Assembly (NCBI RefSeq): GCF_004362975.1
Contig: NZ_SNXO01000007.1
Span: 1 to 64,000 of the forward strand
Origin: Aminicella lysinilytica
GTDB lineage: Bacteria; Bacillota; Clostridia; Peptostreptococcales; Anaerovoracaceae
Length of the DNA stretch: 64,000 nt
Direction: 5' to 3'
The position numbers were made by a program, and so were the translations under genes. Shown one piece after another: positions 16,000-24,091 of this stretch; position 1 is the first letter of the stretch, and every line of letters begins with the position of its first letter. Below the pieces are notes generated by a model, which had not been told where the DNA came from, ran no database searches, and saw only the letters and a list, made by a program, of their open reading frames with translations.

Positions 16000-17166
16000 C
16001 TACCTCCATTTTTCCAGTTCTTTAAAAAAGCCCGGATATGATTTATTGACGGCTTCTCTGCCGTTGATTTCTACTTTATTTCTGCTGACCAGGGATGCTA
16101 CGGCCACCATCATTACGATACGATGATCTCCGAAGGAATCCACTGTGCCACCGTCCACCTGCACTCCGTCACTGCCTTTTATGATAAGGCCTTCAGGCTC
16201 TTCTATTACCCTGGCTCCGAGACTGTTGAGAGTATCGCTGATAGCTGTCAGCCTGTCGCTTTCCTTGAGTCTCAGTCTGCCTGCGTTGATTATATGTGTC
16301 TGTCCTTCTGCCATAGACGCAGCCAGAGCTATAGCCGGCGTCAGATCCGGTATGCCGGATACGTCTATCTCAGTTCCTGAAAGTTCAGACGGATACGCAG
16401 TAACGGCGCTATCTGTAGCTCCTATCTCGCAGCCCAGACTCCCCAGGACTTCAACTATCCTCATATCTCCCTGACGGGAATCTATGTTAAGGCCTCTGAC
16501 TCTGACTGGTTCACTGCCGATGGCTCCTGCCACCAGCCAGTTGGCCGCAGCCGACCAGTCTCCTTCTACTGTATATATTATCGGTCCTCTGAATTTCTGA
16601 CCACCCTTCACGAGAAAAGTGTTTTCATCAGCTGCTATGCGGATGCCGAAGCTCTTCAGCACATCTAAAGTAATATCCACATAGGCGGCCGATTCCAGAT
16701 GGCCTTCTATAACTACCCTGCTGTCCTCCGCCAGATTCGGCAGTGCCAGCAATAGTCCTGTTATGAACTGTGATGACACGTTGCCCGGCAGATGAAATAT
16801 TCCTCCCGTCAGCTGGCCCTCTATGGTCAGTCTGCCCAGATCGTCCTTGCCAACGGCGCAGCCGTGAGACGCCAGCTGGTCTATGAGAGGCCCCATAGGC
16901 CGTTCCGCCAGCCTGCCCTTTGTTACAAAGGTACCTTTGCACCCCAGCGCGCCTATGACCGGCAACATGAAGCGCAATGTCGAGCCGCTTTCGCCGCAGT
17001 CCATGACTGTCTCTCCGGACTTCATGGCCCTGACGCACTCCCGGGTAGCTCTGATATCCTCGGAAGCCAGGGGACACACGACCTCAGTTGGCGTCTCCGA
17101 CAGAGCCGCGCAGATGAGCGCCCGGTGGGCATATGATTTAGATGGGATAATGTCGATATTTATCAC
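16000..17166 (-). CDS. aroA: EPSP synthase (3-phosphoshikimate 1-carboxyvinyltransferase)
   Basis: Transfers enolpyruvyl from PEP to shikimate 3-phosphate. Motifs are PSKSYAHRALI (substrate Lys/Ser), GESGSTLRFMLP, SSQFITGLL, the catalytic DLTPAIA aspartate, RLKESDRL and FGDHRIVM. I use the GTG at 17166, seven bases after GGAG, giving 388 residues. It starts just after the tyrA stop (TAAAAGTG). Longer in-frame starts (17199 ATG, 17364) run into tyrA and add no conserved sequence. The FMLP-containing loop resembles forms outside the E. coli type, which could influence inhibitor binding, but that is not testable here. Confidence 0.94.
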   Translation of the reverse strand: MINIDIIPSKSYAHRALICAALSETPTEVVCPLASEDIRATRECVRAMKSGETVMDCGESGSTLRFMLPVIGALGCKGTFVTKGRLAERPMGPLIDQLASHGCAVGKDDLGRLTIEGQLTGGIFHLPGNVSSQFITGLLLALPNLAEDSRVVIEGHLESAAYVDITLDVLKSFGIRIAADENTFLVKGGQKFRGPIIYTVEGDWSAAANWLVAGAIGSEPVRVRGLNIDSRQGDMRIVEVLGSLGCEIGATDSAVTAYPSELSGTEIDVSGIPDLTPAIALAASMAEGQTHIINAGRLRLKESDRLTAISDTLNSLGARVIEEPEGLIIKGSDGVQVDGGTVDSFGDHRIVMMVAVASLVSRNKVEINGREAVNKSYPGFFKELEKWR

Positions 17167-17168
17167 TT

Positions 17169-18032
17169 TTATTCTCCGTTTATCTGCTGTGGACCGCATT
17201 TCTTCAAAACAGCCGTCTTGCAGGCTTTGCCCTCGGCCAGAAGCTTCATGAGCCGGTCTGGATCGGCCGCCTCCAGGGCTTCTTCGTATCTGGTAAGCTG
17301 GCCTATGAGGCCTCTGATCTCCTCTGACAGAAAGTCGCGGTTTTCCATAAAAAGCTGCGTCCACATCTTCTCGTCCAGGTAAGCTACGCGGGTGAAATCC
17401 TGGTAGCTGCCCGCCGATATCATCTGGCTGTCGTCCAGGGCCGTCTCGGATTTGATGAAGCCGTTTGAAATTATGTGGGGCATCTGGGACGTGAAGGCGA
17501 TGACCTTATCGTGCTCCTCAGATGTGGTGATGCCGATCCTGCCAAAGCCTGCCAGCATGATCATTTCTTTGACCCGGCACATGAGCTCCATGTCGTCGTG
17601 ATGCTTTGGCACCAGTATGAAGGGCGCGTTCCAGAACAGGCCTGCGCTGCTGTGTTTGAAGCCGCCGCGCTCTTTTCCGGCCATGGGATGTCCGCCCATG
17701 TATGTGAGGCCGTACTGGTCTGCTATGTCGAAGCAGGCCCTGCACACAGTCCTCTTGGTGCCGCAGCAGTCTATGACGATGGTGTCCTTGCCGATCTGCG
17801 GCGCATTCTCTCTAAACCATTTTACCGCTTCTACGGGGTTGATTGCAACTAAAATCAGGTCGCAATCCTTCATATTATTATCATCCAGCCTCTCATCGAT
17901 AGCCTCGGCCATGAGAGCGAACCGGGTGATCAGGTCGTCCTTATCTATGCCGAAGACCGTCACATCGGCGTCCTTGTACGCTTTGGCCAGTGACCCTCCT
18001 ATGAGCCCCAGCCCGACTATTCCTACCTTCAT
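17169..18032 (-). CDS. tyrA: Prephenate dehydrogenase
   Basis: Oxidatively decarboxylates prephenate to 4-hydroxyphenylpyruvate for Tyr synthesis. The 287-residue protein has the Rossmann motif GIVGLGLIGGSLAK at the N-terminus, GGHPMAGKERGGF and SQMPHIIS in the catalytic region, and an all-helical dimerisation domain. There is no C-terminal ACT domain, so direct Tyr feedback through ACT is not expected. Its ATG shares one base with the DAHP synthase stop (TAATG), so translation is coupled. Regulation probably comes from the attenuator at the head of the operon. Confidence 0.95.
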   Translation of the reverse strand: MKVGIVGLGLIGGSLAKAYKDADVTVFGIDKDDLITRFALMAEAIDERLDDNNMKDCDLILVAINPVEAVKWFRENAPQIGKDTIVIDCCGTKRTVCRACFDIADQYGLTYMGGHPMAGKERGGFKHSSAGLFWNAPFILVPKHHDDMELMCRVKEMIMLAGFGRIGITTSEEHDKVIAFTSQMPHIISNGFIKSETALDDSQMISAGSYQDFTRVAYLDEKMWTQLFMENRDFLSEEIRGLIGQLTRYEEALEAADPDRLMKLLAEGKACKTAVLKKCGPQQINGE

Positions 18033-19030
18033 TATATCACCTCTCTGATCTTTCTGACTTTATCCATCATCGCCTTGAACTGGTCAGGCGTCAGGGACTG
18101 GGCCCCGTCGCACAAAGCCTTTGCCGGATCGTTATGTACTTCTATCATGAGTCCGTCGGCTCCCCCGGCTGTAGCCGCCAGTGCCATAGGCGCCACCAGA
18201 TCCGCGTGGCCCGTTGCGTGGCTCGGGTCTACGACCACAGGCAGATGGGTCAGCTGGTGGAGCACGGGGATAACGGACAGGTCCAGGGTATTCCTAGTGT
18301 AAGTCTCAAAGGTACGTATGCCTCGCTCGCACAAAATTATATTTTCGTTGCCGCCGGACATTATGTACTCGGCGCTCATGAGTAACTCCTTGATGGTGTT
18401 GGCCAGGCCCCTCTTCAAAAGTATTGCTTTATTGGTATGGCCCAGCTCCTTCAGAAGTTCGAAGTTCTGCATGTTCCTGGCTCCCACCTGTATCACGTCT
18501 ACATCTTCGAAAAGCGGAAGATGATCTGCGTTCATTATTTCTGTTACTATCGGTAGCCCCGTGGCTTCCTTAGCCTCCAGCAGCAGTTTCAATCCTTCAT
18601 CTTTCAGCCCCTGAAAATCGTAAGGTGAAGTCCTTGGCTTGAAAGCGCCGCCTCTGAGCATAGTGGCTCCGGCTGCTTTGACTTGCTTGGCAACTTCTAT
18701 TATCTGTTCCTCGGACTCGACTGAACATGGTCCGGCTATGACTGCGAATTCTCCTCCGCCGATCTTAGCGTTTTCCACTTGAATAACGGAATCCTCAGGA
18801 TGGAATTTCCTGTTGGCCTTCTTGAAGGGTTCCGATATCATGGCTACTCTCTCGACATTTTCCAGCATCTCCAGCATTTCCACATCTATGCCCGATGTGT
18901 CTCCAATGAGTCCGAGCACCGTCTGATTCTCATCCTCGTACTCGTGTACTCTCAGACCCTGGTCCTCAAACCATTTGATGAGCATCTGCTTCTGTGCTTC
19001 CGTCGTGCCCGCCTTTAAAATACAAATCAT
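18032..19030 (-). CDS. aroF: DAHP synthase, type I-beta, with N-terminal regulatory domain
   Basis: First enzyme of the shikimate pathway, condensing PEP and erythrose 4-phosphate. Residues 1 to about 75 form the ferredoxin-like regulatory domain seen in B-type DAHP synthases. The TIM barrel follows with GPCSVES, LRGGAFKPRTSPYDFQG, VGARNMQNFELL, LLKRG, CERGIRTFE and DPSHATGH. Start 19030 has GGAGG eight bases upstream; an in-frame start at 19087 lacks this. It is the first gene of the aro operon and lies behind the leader peptide attenuator. A second copy without the regulatory domain is at 19421-20179. Confidence 0.95.
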   Translation of the reverse strand: MICILKAGTTEAQKQMLIKWFEDQGLRVHEYEDENQTVLGLIGDTSGIDVEMLEMLENVERVAMISEPFKKANRKFHPEDSVIQVENAKIGGGEFAVIAGPCSVESEEQIIEVAKQVKAAGATMLRGGAFKPRTSPYDFQGLKDEGLKLLLEAKEATGLPIVTEIMNADHLPLFEDVDVIQVGARNMQNFELLKELGHTNKAILLKRGLANTIKELLMSAEYIMSGGNENIILCERGIRTFETYTRNTLDLSVIPVLHQLTHLPVVVDPSHATGHADLVAPMALAATAGGADGLMIEVHNDPAKALCDGAQSLTPDQFKAMMDKVRKIREVI

Positions 19031-19051
19031 TTCCGTTTCCTCCCGCTTTTC

Positions 19052-19069
19052 GCGCTGATAACTCAGCGC
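19052..19069 (-). other. Hairpin just upstream of DAHP synthase ribosome binding site
   Basis: A perfect 7-bp stem with 4-nt loop (GCGCTGA / TCAGCGC). It lies between the attenuator terminator and the AGGAGG of the operon's first gene. It could protect the processed 5' end or set spacing; no sequestration of the ribosome binding site is evident. Confidence 0.5.
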
Positions 19070-19105
19070 TTCCCACGCGCCCCGCATGGTCCTCGCTCAT
19101 TGCGA

Positions 19106-19136
19106 TAAAAAAAAACCCCACAGCGTCAGCTGTGAG
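19106..19136 (-). terminator. Attenuator terminator of the aro operon
   Basis: Stem CACAGC / GCTGTG (19119-19134) with a 4-nt loop, followed on the minus strand by about ten T residues (19106-19115). It lies upstream of the first structural gene, so it must be read through for operon expression. Confidence 0.9.
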
Positions 19137-19140
19137 AATC

Positions 19141-19253
19141 AAGTAATCATTTTCCTATTCTGTCATTACTTAAACTTTTTCATACAGCAAAACGCTTTTT
19201 CTCATTGTTAAAGAAAAAGTAGTAATAATAGTATGCTGCTGATGCGTTTAAGT
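19141..19253 (-). promoter_or_regulatory. Competing RNA pairings of the aro leader
   Basis: Segment 1 (ACTTAAAC, 19246-19253, inside the leader ORF) is perfectly complementary to segment 2 (GTTTAAGT, 19168-19175, just after the leader stop). Segment 2 also overlaps AAGTAAT (19165-19171), which pairs with ATTACTT (19141-19147) next to the terminator. A ribosome stalled on the Tyr/Phe codons would cover segment 1 and free segment 2. How far 2:3 pairing disturbs the terminator needs a fold calculation. Confidence 0.65.
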
Positions 19254-19260
19254 TTCTCAT
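19180..19260 (-). CDS. Tyr/Phe leader peptide of the aro operon
   Basis: A 26-residue ORF: M-R-N-L-N-A-S-A-A, then five consecutive Tyr codons, three consecutive Phe codons, then N-N-E-K-K-R-F-A-V and TGA. A weak AAAGG lies about ten bases upstream. Eight adjacent codons for the two end products of the operon, followed by competing hairpins and a terminator with a T-run, is the classical layout of ribosome-mediated transcription attenuation. The peptide itself is probably not functional. It is too short for most gene finders. Confidence 0.85.
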   Translation of the reverse strand: MRNLNASAAYYYYYFFFNNEKKRFAV

Positions 19261-19330
19261 TAGTACATTGCCTTTCTGCAAATTTCCAACCGGCCGCCCG
19301 TCTCACCGGCGCCGCTCCTCGAATAAACCT

Positions 19331-19359
19331 ACTGTAACATATATCTTGTGGCAAATCAA
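19331..19359 (-). promoter_or_regulatory. Promoter of the aro operon
   Basis: Minus-strand -35 TTGATT (19354-19359) and -10 TACAGT (19331-19336), 17-bp spacer. Transcription would begin around 19324 and cover the leader ORF, giving a leader of about 290 nt before the DAHP synthase start. Confidence 0.6.
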
Positions 19360-19420
19360 GAGTTTTTACAAATAATTTTACATTTTTTTGTGAGCACGCA
19401 CAAAGTGCGCCTTTTGTGCC

Positions 19421-20179
19421 CTACACAGCCGCCCTGACTCGCCTTACCTTTGCTACTATCTCAGTAAACTTGTCAGGCGTCACTGCCTGCTGACCGTCGC
19501 TGAGGGCCCTGGCCGGATCGCTGTGGACTTCTATCATCAGCCCATCGGCGCCGCAAGCCGCCGCTGCCAGAGCCATAGGCTCCACTAGGTACGAATGACC
19601 TGTGCCGTGGCTTGGATCTACGATCACCGGAAGTTCCGTCATGTGCTTGAGAACAGGCACCGCAGCCAGATCCAATGTGTTTCGGGTCTCAGTTTCAAAG
19701 GTTCTGATTCCCCGTTCGCAGAGAATTATATTATCATTGCCGCCGGCCAGAATATACTCGGCGCTGCTGAGAAGTTCGCGGAGGGTGTTAGCCATGCCGC
19801 GCTTGAGCAGGATTGTCTTCCGTGTATTTCCCAACTCCGTCAAAAGTTCGAAATTCTGCATATTTCTGGCTCCAACCTGGATCACATCTACATCATCGTA
19901 AAGAGGAAGATGCTCTACGCCGGTGATCTCAGTCACTACAGGGAGACCTGTCTTCTTCTTTGCCTCAAGGAGCCACTCCATTCCCTCTTCCTTTTTGCCC
20001 TGAAAATCGTAGGGTGAAGTACGCGGCTTGAAAGCGCCGCCCCTGAGCATATCCGCTCCGCCGGCCTTTACCTTCTCCGCAATGTCTGCGATCTGTGTTT
20101 CTGATTCTACAGAACAGGGGCCGCCTATTATTATGAAATTACCCTGGCCGCATTTGACGCCGCCGGCATTTACTATCAT
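19421..20179 (-). CDS. DAHP synthase catalytic domain only (second copy)
   Basis: A 252-residue protein that is clearly a paralogue of the 18032-19030 gene (shared GPCSVES, LRGGAFKPRTSPYDFQGK, VGARNMQNFELL, LLKRGMANT, CERGIRTFET, DPSHGTGHS). It lacks the N-terminal ferredoxin-like domain, so it is expected to be insensitive to allosteric control through that domain. It has its own promoter (20261-20288) and lies upstream of the attenuator, so it escapes the Tyr/Phe leader. GGAG is eight bases before the ATG. Both copies look catalytically intact. KDO8P synthase is the alternative for this fold, but the near-identity to the neighbouring copy favours DAHP synthase. Confidence 0.9.
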   Translation of the reverse strand: MIVNAGGVKCGQGNFIIIGGPCSVESETQIADIAEKVKAGGADMLRGGAFKPRTSPYDFQGKKEEGMEWLLEAKKKTGLPVVTEITGVEHLPLYDDVDVIQVGARNMQNFELLTELGNTRKTILLKRGMANTLRELLSSAEYILAGGNDNIILCERGIRTFETETRNTLDLAAVPVLKHMTELPVIVDPSHGTGHSYLVEPMALAAAACGADGLMIEVHSDPARALSDGQQAVTPDKFTEIVAKVRRVRAAV

Positions 20180-20260
20180 ATTCCTATCTCCACTTCCGTT
20201 GTTTGGTCCGGCGCATTGATTTGCGCACTGGATTTTTCGACCTTAGTTTCTACTGTTGCT

Positions 20261-20288
20261 ATTATACCATAGTTTACAAGTTCTACAA
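20261..20288 (-). promoter_or_regulatory. Promoter of the stand-alone DAHP synthase
   Basis: Minus-strand -35 TTGTAG (20283-20288), 16-bp spacer, -10 TATAAT (20261-20266), about 80 nt before the start codon. The leader has a small GCGC stem but no T-box or leader ORF that I can see. Confidence 0.65.
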
Positions 20289-20334
20289 AGGAAAGCCGTT
20301 TTTCTCAATTATACTTTATAAAATAACAACATTG

Positions 20335-20343
20335 TGATATAAT
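20335..20343 (+). promoter_or_regulatory. Extended -10 promoter of the acyl-CoA ligase gene
   Basis: TGA-TATAAT (TG at 20335-20336, box 20338-20343) about 38 bp upstream of the ATG; no strong -35. It is divergent from the DAHP synthase promoter. Confidence 0.5.
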
Positions 20344-20381
20344 GTTGCGATTAACAAACAGGAAATTCAGGAGATGAATAT

Positions 20382-22124
20382 ATGAGTAAAAGTAGAAAAA
20401 TATTAGTTCCGCAGCTTCCGAAGCTTTACGATTCAAGGCTTCACAGCGATTTTCGCGAGCTGATGAACTACGCTGCCTTCCAGTATATGGACGACAAGGC
20501 ATTTATTATAAAGAAGAAACCTAAGAACCGTCACGACGAGCCAACCTATATCAATAAGACTTTCATCGATTTCAAAAACGATGTAAACAGTCTGGGAACG
20601 GGCCTCCTCGACATGGGCCTCCGGGACAAGCGCATAGCCGTTATCGGCAAAAACCGCTACGAGTGGATGCTCGCTTACTTCGCCACCCTTTGTGGCCTGG
20701 GCATATCAGTGCCTCTGGACAAAGGCCTGCCTTACGATGAGGTAGAGTCATCCCTGGCCCGCAGCAAAAGCGACGTGCTGGTCTTCGATAAAGACCATCT
20801 GGACATGGTCAAGGAGTTGGAAAAGGGTGGCAACACCGGCGTTTCCCTGTTCATTTGCATGGACGAGATCCCGGATTACCACTCAGTTCCGGAAATAATT
20901 GCCAAAGGCAGAAGAGCTATGAAAGACGGCAGCACCGAATACATGTCACTGCCAGTCAACGGCGACGAAGTGTCGATTATTTTGTTCACCAGCGGCACCA
21001 CCAGCATTTCCAAGGCTGTCATGCTTTCCCAGTTCAACATAACCTACAACATCTACGCCATGCTGCAAACAGAGGACATCCACCACGGCGACGTGAATAT
21101 GGCATTCCTGCCCTACCACCACACCTTCGGCTCCACGGGTCAGGTGCTCATGCTGGCCACAGGCGCGACTACGGCTTTTTGCGACGGTTTGAAATACGTA
21201 CAGAAGAACATGGTAGAGTACGGCGTGTCGGTCTTCGTATGCGTGCCGTTGCTCATCGAGGCCATGTACAAAAAGATTCTTGCAGGGATAAAGAAGCAGG
21301 GTAAGGAGGCCACCTTCGAGAAAGGCCTGAAGATCTCGGGCTTCCTGCGCCGAATGCACATCGATGTCAGACGCAAGCTGTTCAAGGACATTCTGTCCGA
21401 ACTGGGCGGCGGACTGCGCTTCATAATAAGCGGCGCGTCGGCCTTGGATCCTGAAGTCGTAAAGGGCTTCGACGCTATCGGTATCAAGATCGTTCAGGGC
21501 TACGGCATGACTGAGGCATCACCTGTTCTGTCGGCTGAGAATGCAGGCACTCAGTGTCCCGGTTCCATCGGCAAAGCCATGATCGGCGTAGAACTGATGA
21601 TTGACGAGCCTAACGACGAGGGCATCGGCGAGCTGATTGCCAGAGCTCCTAACGTAATGCACGGCTACTATGAAAACGAAGAAGCAACGGCTGAAACTCT
21701 GGTAGATGGCTGGCTCCACACAGGAGACCTGGCTTCCATCAATGAAGACGGCTTTATCTTCATCCGCGGCCGCAGCAAGAATGTCATCGTCCTGAAAAAC
21801 GGTAAGAACATCTATCCGGAGGAGCTTGAGATCCTCCTGACCAATCTGCCGTATGTTGAGGAAAACATCGTCTACGGCGAACCTCGCCACAAAGACGGCG
21901 ATCATAAGGATCTGGCCATCTGCGCCAAGATCGTATATAACAAAGATTACATGAAGGATAACTACGGCATCGAGGACAACGATGCTGCCTACGATGTCAT
22001 CAAAGGCGACATCGACGCCATCAACGACGAGTTGCCTACATACAAACATATCCTGCGTCTCATCGTAACAGACGAACCAATGGACAAGACCACGACTGGA
22101 AAGGTTAAAAGATACAAGAAGTGA
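20382..22124 (+). CDS. AMP-forming acyl-CoA synthetase (long-chain fatty acid--CoA ligase type)
   Basis: A 580-residue adenylate-forming enzyme that activates a carboxylic acid with ATP and then CoA. Conserved motifs are the P-loop ILFTSGTTSISKAVMLS (about 205-220), the A5 motif GYGMTEASPVLS, the GWLHTGDLASINEDGF aspartate motif, and the C-terminal lysine region TTGKVKR. A soluble or peripheral protein; no membrane segment. AGGAG lies before the ATG. Long-chain fatty acids are the best guess from overall similarity to FadD-like proteins and the presence of a fatty acid operon nearby, but the acyl specificity cannot be read from sequence. Confidence 0.85.
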   Translation: MSKSRKILVPQLPKLYDSRLHSDFRELMNYAAFQYMDDKAFIIKKKPKNRHDEPTYINKTFIDFKNDVNSLGTGLLDMGLRDKRIAVIGKNRYEWMLAYFATLCGLGISVPLDKGLPYDEVESSLARSKSDVLVFDKDHLDMVKELEKGGNTGVSLFICMDEIPDYHSVPEIIAKGRRAMKDGSTEYMSLPVNGDEVSIILFTSGTTSISKAVMLSQFNITYNIYAMLQTEDIHHGDVNMAFLPYHHTFGSTGQVLMLATGATTAFCDGLKYVQKNMVEYGVSVFVCVPLLIEAMYKKILAGIKKQGKEATFEKGLKISGFLRRMHIDVRRKLFKDILSELGGGLRFIISGASALDPEVVKGFDAIGIKIVQGYGMTEASPVLSAENAGTQCPGSIGKAMIGVELMIDEPNDEGIGELIARAPNVMHGYYENEEATAETLVDGWLHTGDLASINEDGFIFIRGRSKNVIVLKNGKNIYPEELEILLTNLPYVEENIVYGEPRHKDGDHKDLAICAKIVYNKDYMKDNYGIEDNDAAYDVIKGDIDAINDELPTYKHILRLIVTDEPMDKTTTGKVKRYKK

Positions 22125-22139
22125 TAACCTGCCCGTCGT

Positions 22140-22335
22140 TTATAGCAGCTCTTTGGTTTTTCTGATCAAATACAGCGGAATATTGGTTATATCACCGTCT
22201 TTTCTGTACCCGCGTTTGGAAAAGCGCAGTGCATAATTCGGTTTTCTGTCTTTAATATATTTTTTGAAAGATGGTGCGGATTTATCCTCGCCATCTTTTT
22301 CCGGCTTTTTGAGCTGGTACAATATAGTTGTAATA
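22140..22335 (-). pseudogene. C-terminal remnant of a DUF4143-type ATPase, cut by IS3
   Basis: About 60 readable residues ending in YALRFSKRGYRKDGDITNIP-LYLIRKTKELL, which resembles the C-terminal end of the AAA ATPase/DUF4143 family common in Clostridia. The frame runs rightward into the left end of the IS element, and no continuation is seen beyond the right end at about 23555. The insertion, with loss of the rest of the gene, is the simplest explanation. Not functional. Confidence 0.65.
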
Positions 22336-22381
22336 TGTCTGTGACTTTTGTAAAATATAGTTATTATGAAAGGAGCACATC

Positions 22382-22663
22382 ATGACACACTTTGAACCAG
22401 AAGTTGAGAGGAATATTGTTAAGCAGCATATTCAAGATGGACGCACTTATGAAAGCCTGGCTAACGAATATGGCTGTTCGAGATATGTAATTGGCAGGGT
22501 GGTAAGCAATTATCTAAAAGATGCAAGGCAGCATGAACTGGAAACCAAGCAAATAGCCGATATGGAAACTATGAATCGACTTCAGAAAGAAAATGATGAT
22601 CTGAAGAAGGAGAATGACTTCCTAAAAAAAGCGGCGGCATTCTTCGCGAAGGAAAGCAAATAA
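22382..22663 (+). CDS. IS3-family transposase OrfA
   Basis: A 93-residue protein with an N-terminal helix-turn-helix (about 10-50, DGRTYESLANEYGCSRYVIG) and a leucine-zipper-like coiled coil (about 60-85). OrfA binds the element ends. GGAG lies just upstream. Near its end the A7-G tract permits a -1 frameshift to produce the fused OrfAB transposase. The reading frame is intact. Confidence 0.9.
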   Translation: MTHFEPEVERNIVKQHIQDGRTYESLANEYGCSRYVIGRVVSNYLKDARQHELETKQIADMETMNRLQKENDDLKKENDFLKKAAAFFAKESK

Positions 22664-23517
22664 CCAAATACAGGTTTATCGATAAGTATTCTAAGCGCTA
22701 CGGAGTAAACTGGCTCTTAAAACATTTGAAGGTTTATCCAAATGCTTATTACAACTACAAGAAGCACCGCAAGAATGCCCAACAAAAATCCAAAGCTTCT
22801 ATACTGAAAGTCATTGAGAAACAATACCATGATGCCGAAGGAGTACCAGGCTATCGTATGATGAGGACACTGTTAGCAAACAACGAAAAAATCGATCTAA
22901 GCGTACAAACTGTGCGTAAATACATGAATGTGGAACTTGGATTGAAGTCAGTTACGAGAAAGCCCAAATATGTCTATTGCAAGGGATCTGAGGCCTATGA
23001 GATCGCAGAGAATATCATAAATCGTGAGTTTACTGCCGAAGCCAGAAACACTAAATGGTGTGTTGATTTCACATACTTGTTTTTAGCCAATCACAGCAAA
23101 CGATACAACTGTACGATCATAGATCTATACGACCGCAGAGTCGTTGCCAGCGTAAACGGTAAACACATCGATGCTCAGCTCGCAATCGATACACTCACAA
23201 AAGCAATTGAACGTTGCGATGGAAAAACCGGAATGATCCTTCATAGTGACCGTGGCAGTCAGTTTACATCAAAAGACTTCACGGAATTCTGTAAAAAGCT
23301 TGGAGTTACACAGAGTATGAGTCGACCTGGTTGTCCATACGACAATGCACCAATGGAGCGTTATTACAATACTCTAAAAGCCGAGCTGATCAACCTGAGA
23401 ACATTCTCTACTGAGGAGTTGCTCTATCAGAAAGTCAATGCTTATGCATATGGATGGTACAACTACAAGAGACCACATTCATTTAACAATGGTTTACCAC
23501 CAGCTAAAGTCGCATAA
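22624..23517 (+). CDS. IS3-family transposase OrfB (DDE integrase), by -1 frameshift
   Basis: The -1 frame is open from the A7-G slippery site through 23517. The residues before the first possible start (TTG 22726) already match OrfB N-termini (KYRFIDKYSKRYGVNWLLKH), so synthesis by frameshifting as OrfAB is the natural reading. The catalytic triad is visible: D in KWCVDFTYL, D in HSDRGSQFTS and E in NAPMERYYNTLKAE. An HTH_21-like segment precedes the rve core. Intact, so the element may be mobile. Confidence 0.9.
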   Translation, partial: KKSGGILREGKQITKYRFIDKYSKRYGVNWLLKHLKVYPNAYYNYKKHRKNAQQKSKASILKVIEKQYHDAEGVPGYRMMRTLLANNEKIDLSVQTVRKYMNVELGLKSVTRKPKYVYCKGSEAYEIAENIINREFTAEARNTKWCVDFTYLFLANHSKRYNCTIIDLYDRRVVASVNGKHIDAQLAIDTLTKAIERCDGKTGMILHSDRGSQFTSKDFTEFCKKLGVTQSMSRPGCPYDNAPMERYYNTLKAELINLRTFSTEELLYQKVNAYAYGWYNYKRPHSFNNGLPPAKVA

Positions 23518-23568
23518 AAGGCGCATGACTACTACAATTATGCTTGACCAGAACAACTTTTTAATCGC

Positions 23569-24063
23569 TCACGAATGAATAGGCTCCTCATCTATAACAT
23601 ATTCCCACCTTGATCTGTTATCGAAGGAGCTACTTTCATATAGCACCATTGCCAGGGCAATGCAGATCATTGAAATAATGGCCATTGTCTTCTGCTGACC
23701 GATATCAGTGCTTCGCGACATGAATACCACAAGGACAAAAGTGGTAAAGTTTAAAGCAGCGCCTAAGGCCAGCTCCACTACTTCTTTCTCCACTTTTTTC
23801 ACAGGTTTTATAATTCTTCTCTTATGCTTGATGTACAGCAGCCCTATAAGGCAATATAAAACATCCAGTGCCTGGATCACGGGAATCAGGACCGGCCAAC
23901 TGTAAACGGAAACATCCCATTGCGGATCTGTTGCAAAAATTATAAATGCAAGGTAGACCCAGAAATTCAACCCCAGAAGTATCGCTATCCTGAAAATCCG
24001 CTCATTGCGAAAATCTTTAGTTGATACATAAATTGCTTCTTTTTCTTTATTCTTCTTTCTCAT
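23569..24063 (-). CDS. Small membrane protein of unknown function
   Basis: About 164 residues, not recognised. It has a basic N-terminus (MRKKNKEKE) and about four hydrophobic helices (roughly 24-44, 50-72, 98-117, 125-145), so it is an inner-membrane protein. I chose ATG 24063 because AAGGAG lies seven bases upstream; the longer frame to 24114 would overlap the neighbouring S4 gene's 3' end. It lies 14 bp beyond the IS3 element and follows the YlmH-like gene on the same strand, possibly in one transcript. Confidence 0.65.
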   Translation of the reverse strand: MRKKNKEKEAIYVSTKDFRNERIFRIAILLGLNFWVYLAFIIFATDPQWDVSVYSWPVLIPVIQALDVLYCLIGLLYIKHKRRIIKPVKKVEKEVVELALGAALNFTTFVLVVFMSRSTDIGQQKTMAIISMICIALAMVLYESSSFDNRSRWEYVIDEEPIHS

Positions 24064-24091
24064 TACTAAACTCCTTATTGATAAAATATGA

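Larger units (their letters stand above)
22336..23555 (+). mobile_element. IS3-family insertion sequence
   Basis: About 1.22 kb holding overlapping transposase frames orfA and orfB, with a 7-A slippery stretch at 22624-22630. Candidate ends are TGTCTGTGAC on the left and the reverse complement TGTTCTGGTC on the right, which match only partly. An AGTTGT shared by both ends a few bases further out is an alternative boundary. No target duplication could be confirmed, so coordinates are approximate within about 10 bp. Confidence 0.8.

Noticed and set aside
17167-17364. N-terminal extension of aroA
   Set aside because: The added residues are Arg/Pro/Gly-rich, lie inside tyrA and are not conserved in EPSP synthases; the GTG at 17166 has a good ribosome binding site.
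19380-19420. Terminator after the second DAHP synthase
   Set aside because: GCGCAC/GTGCGT stem exists but is followed by A, not T, on the transcribed strand; too weak to call.
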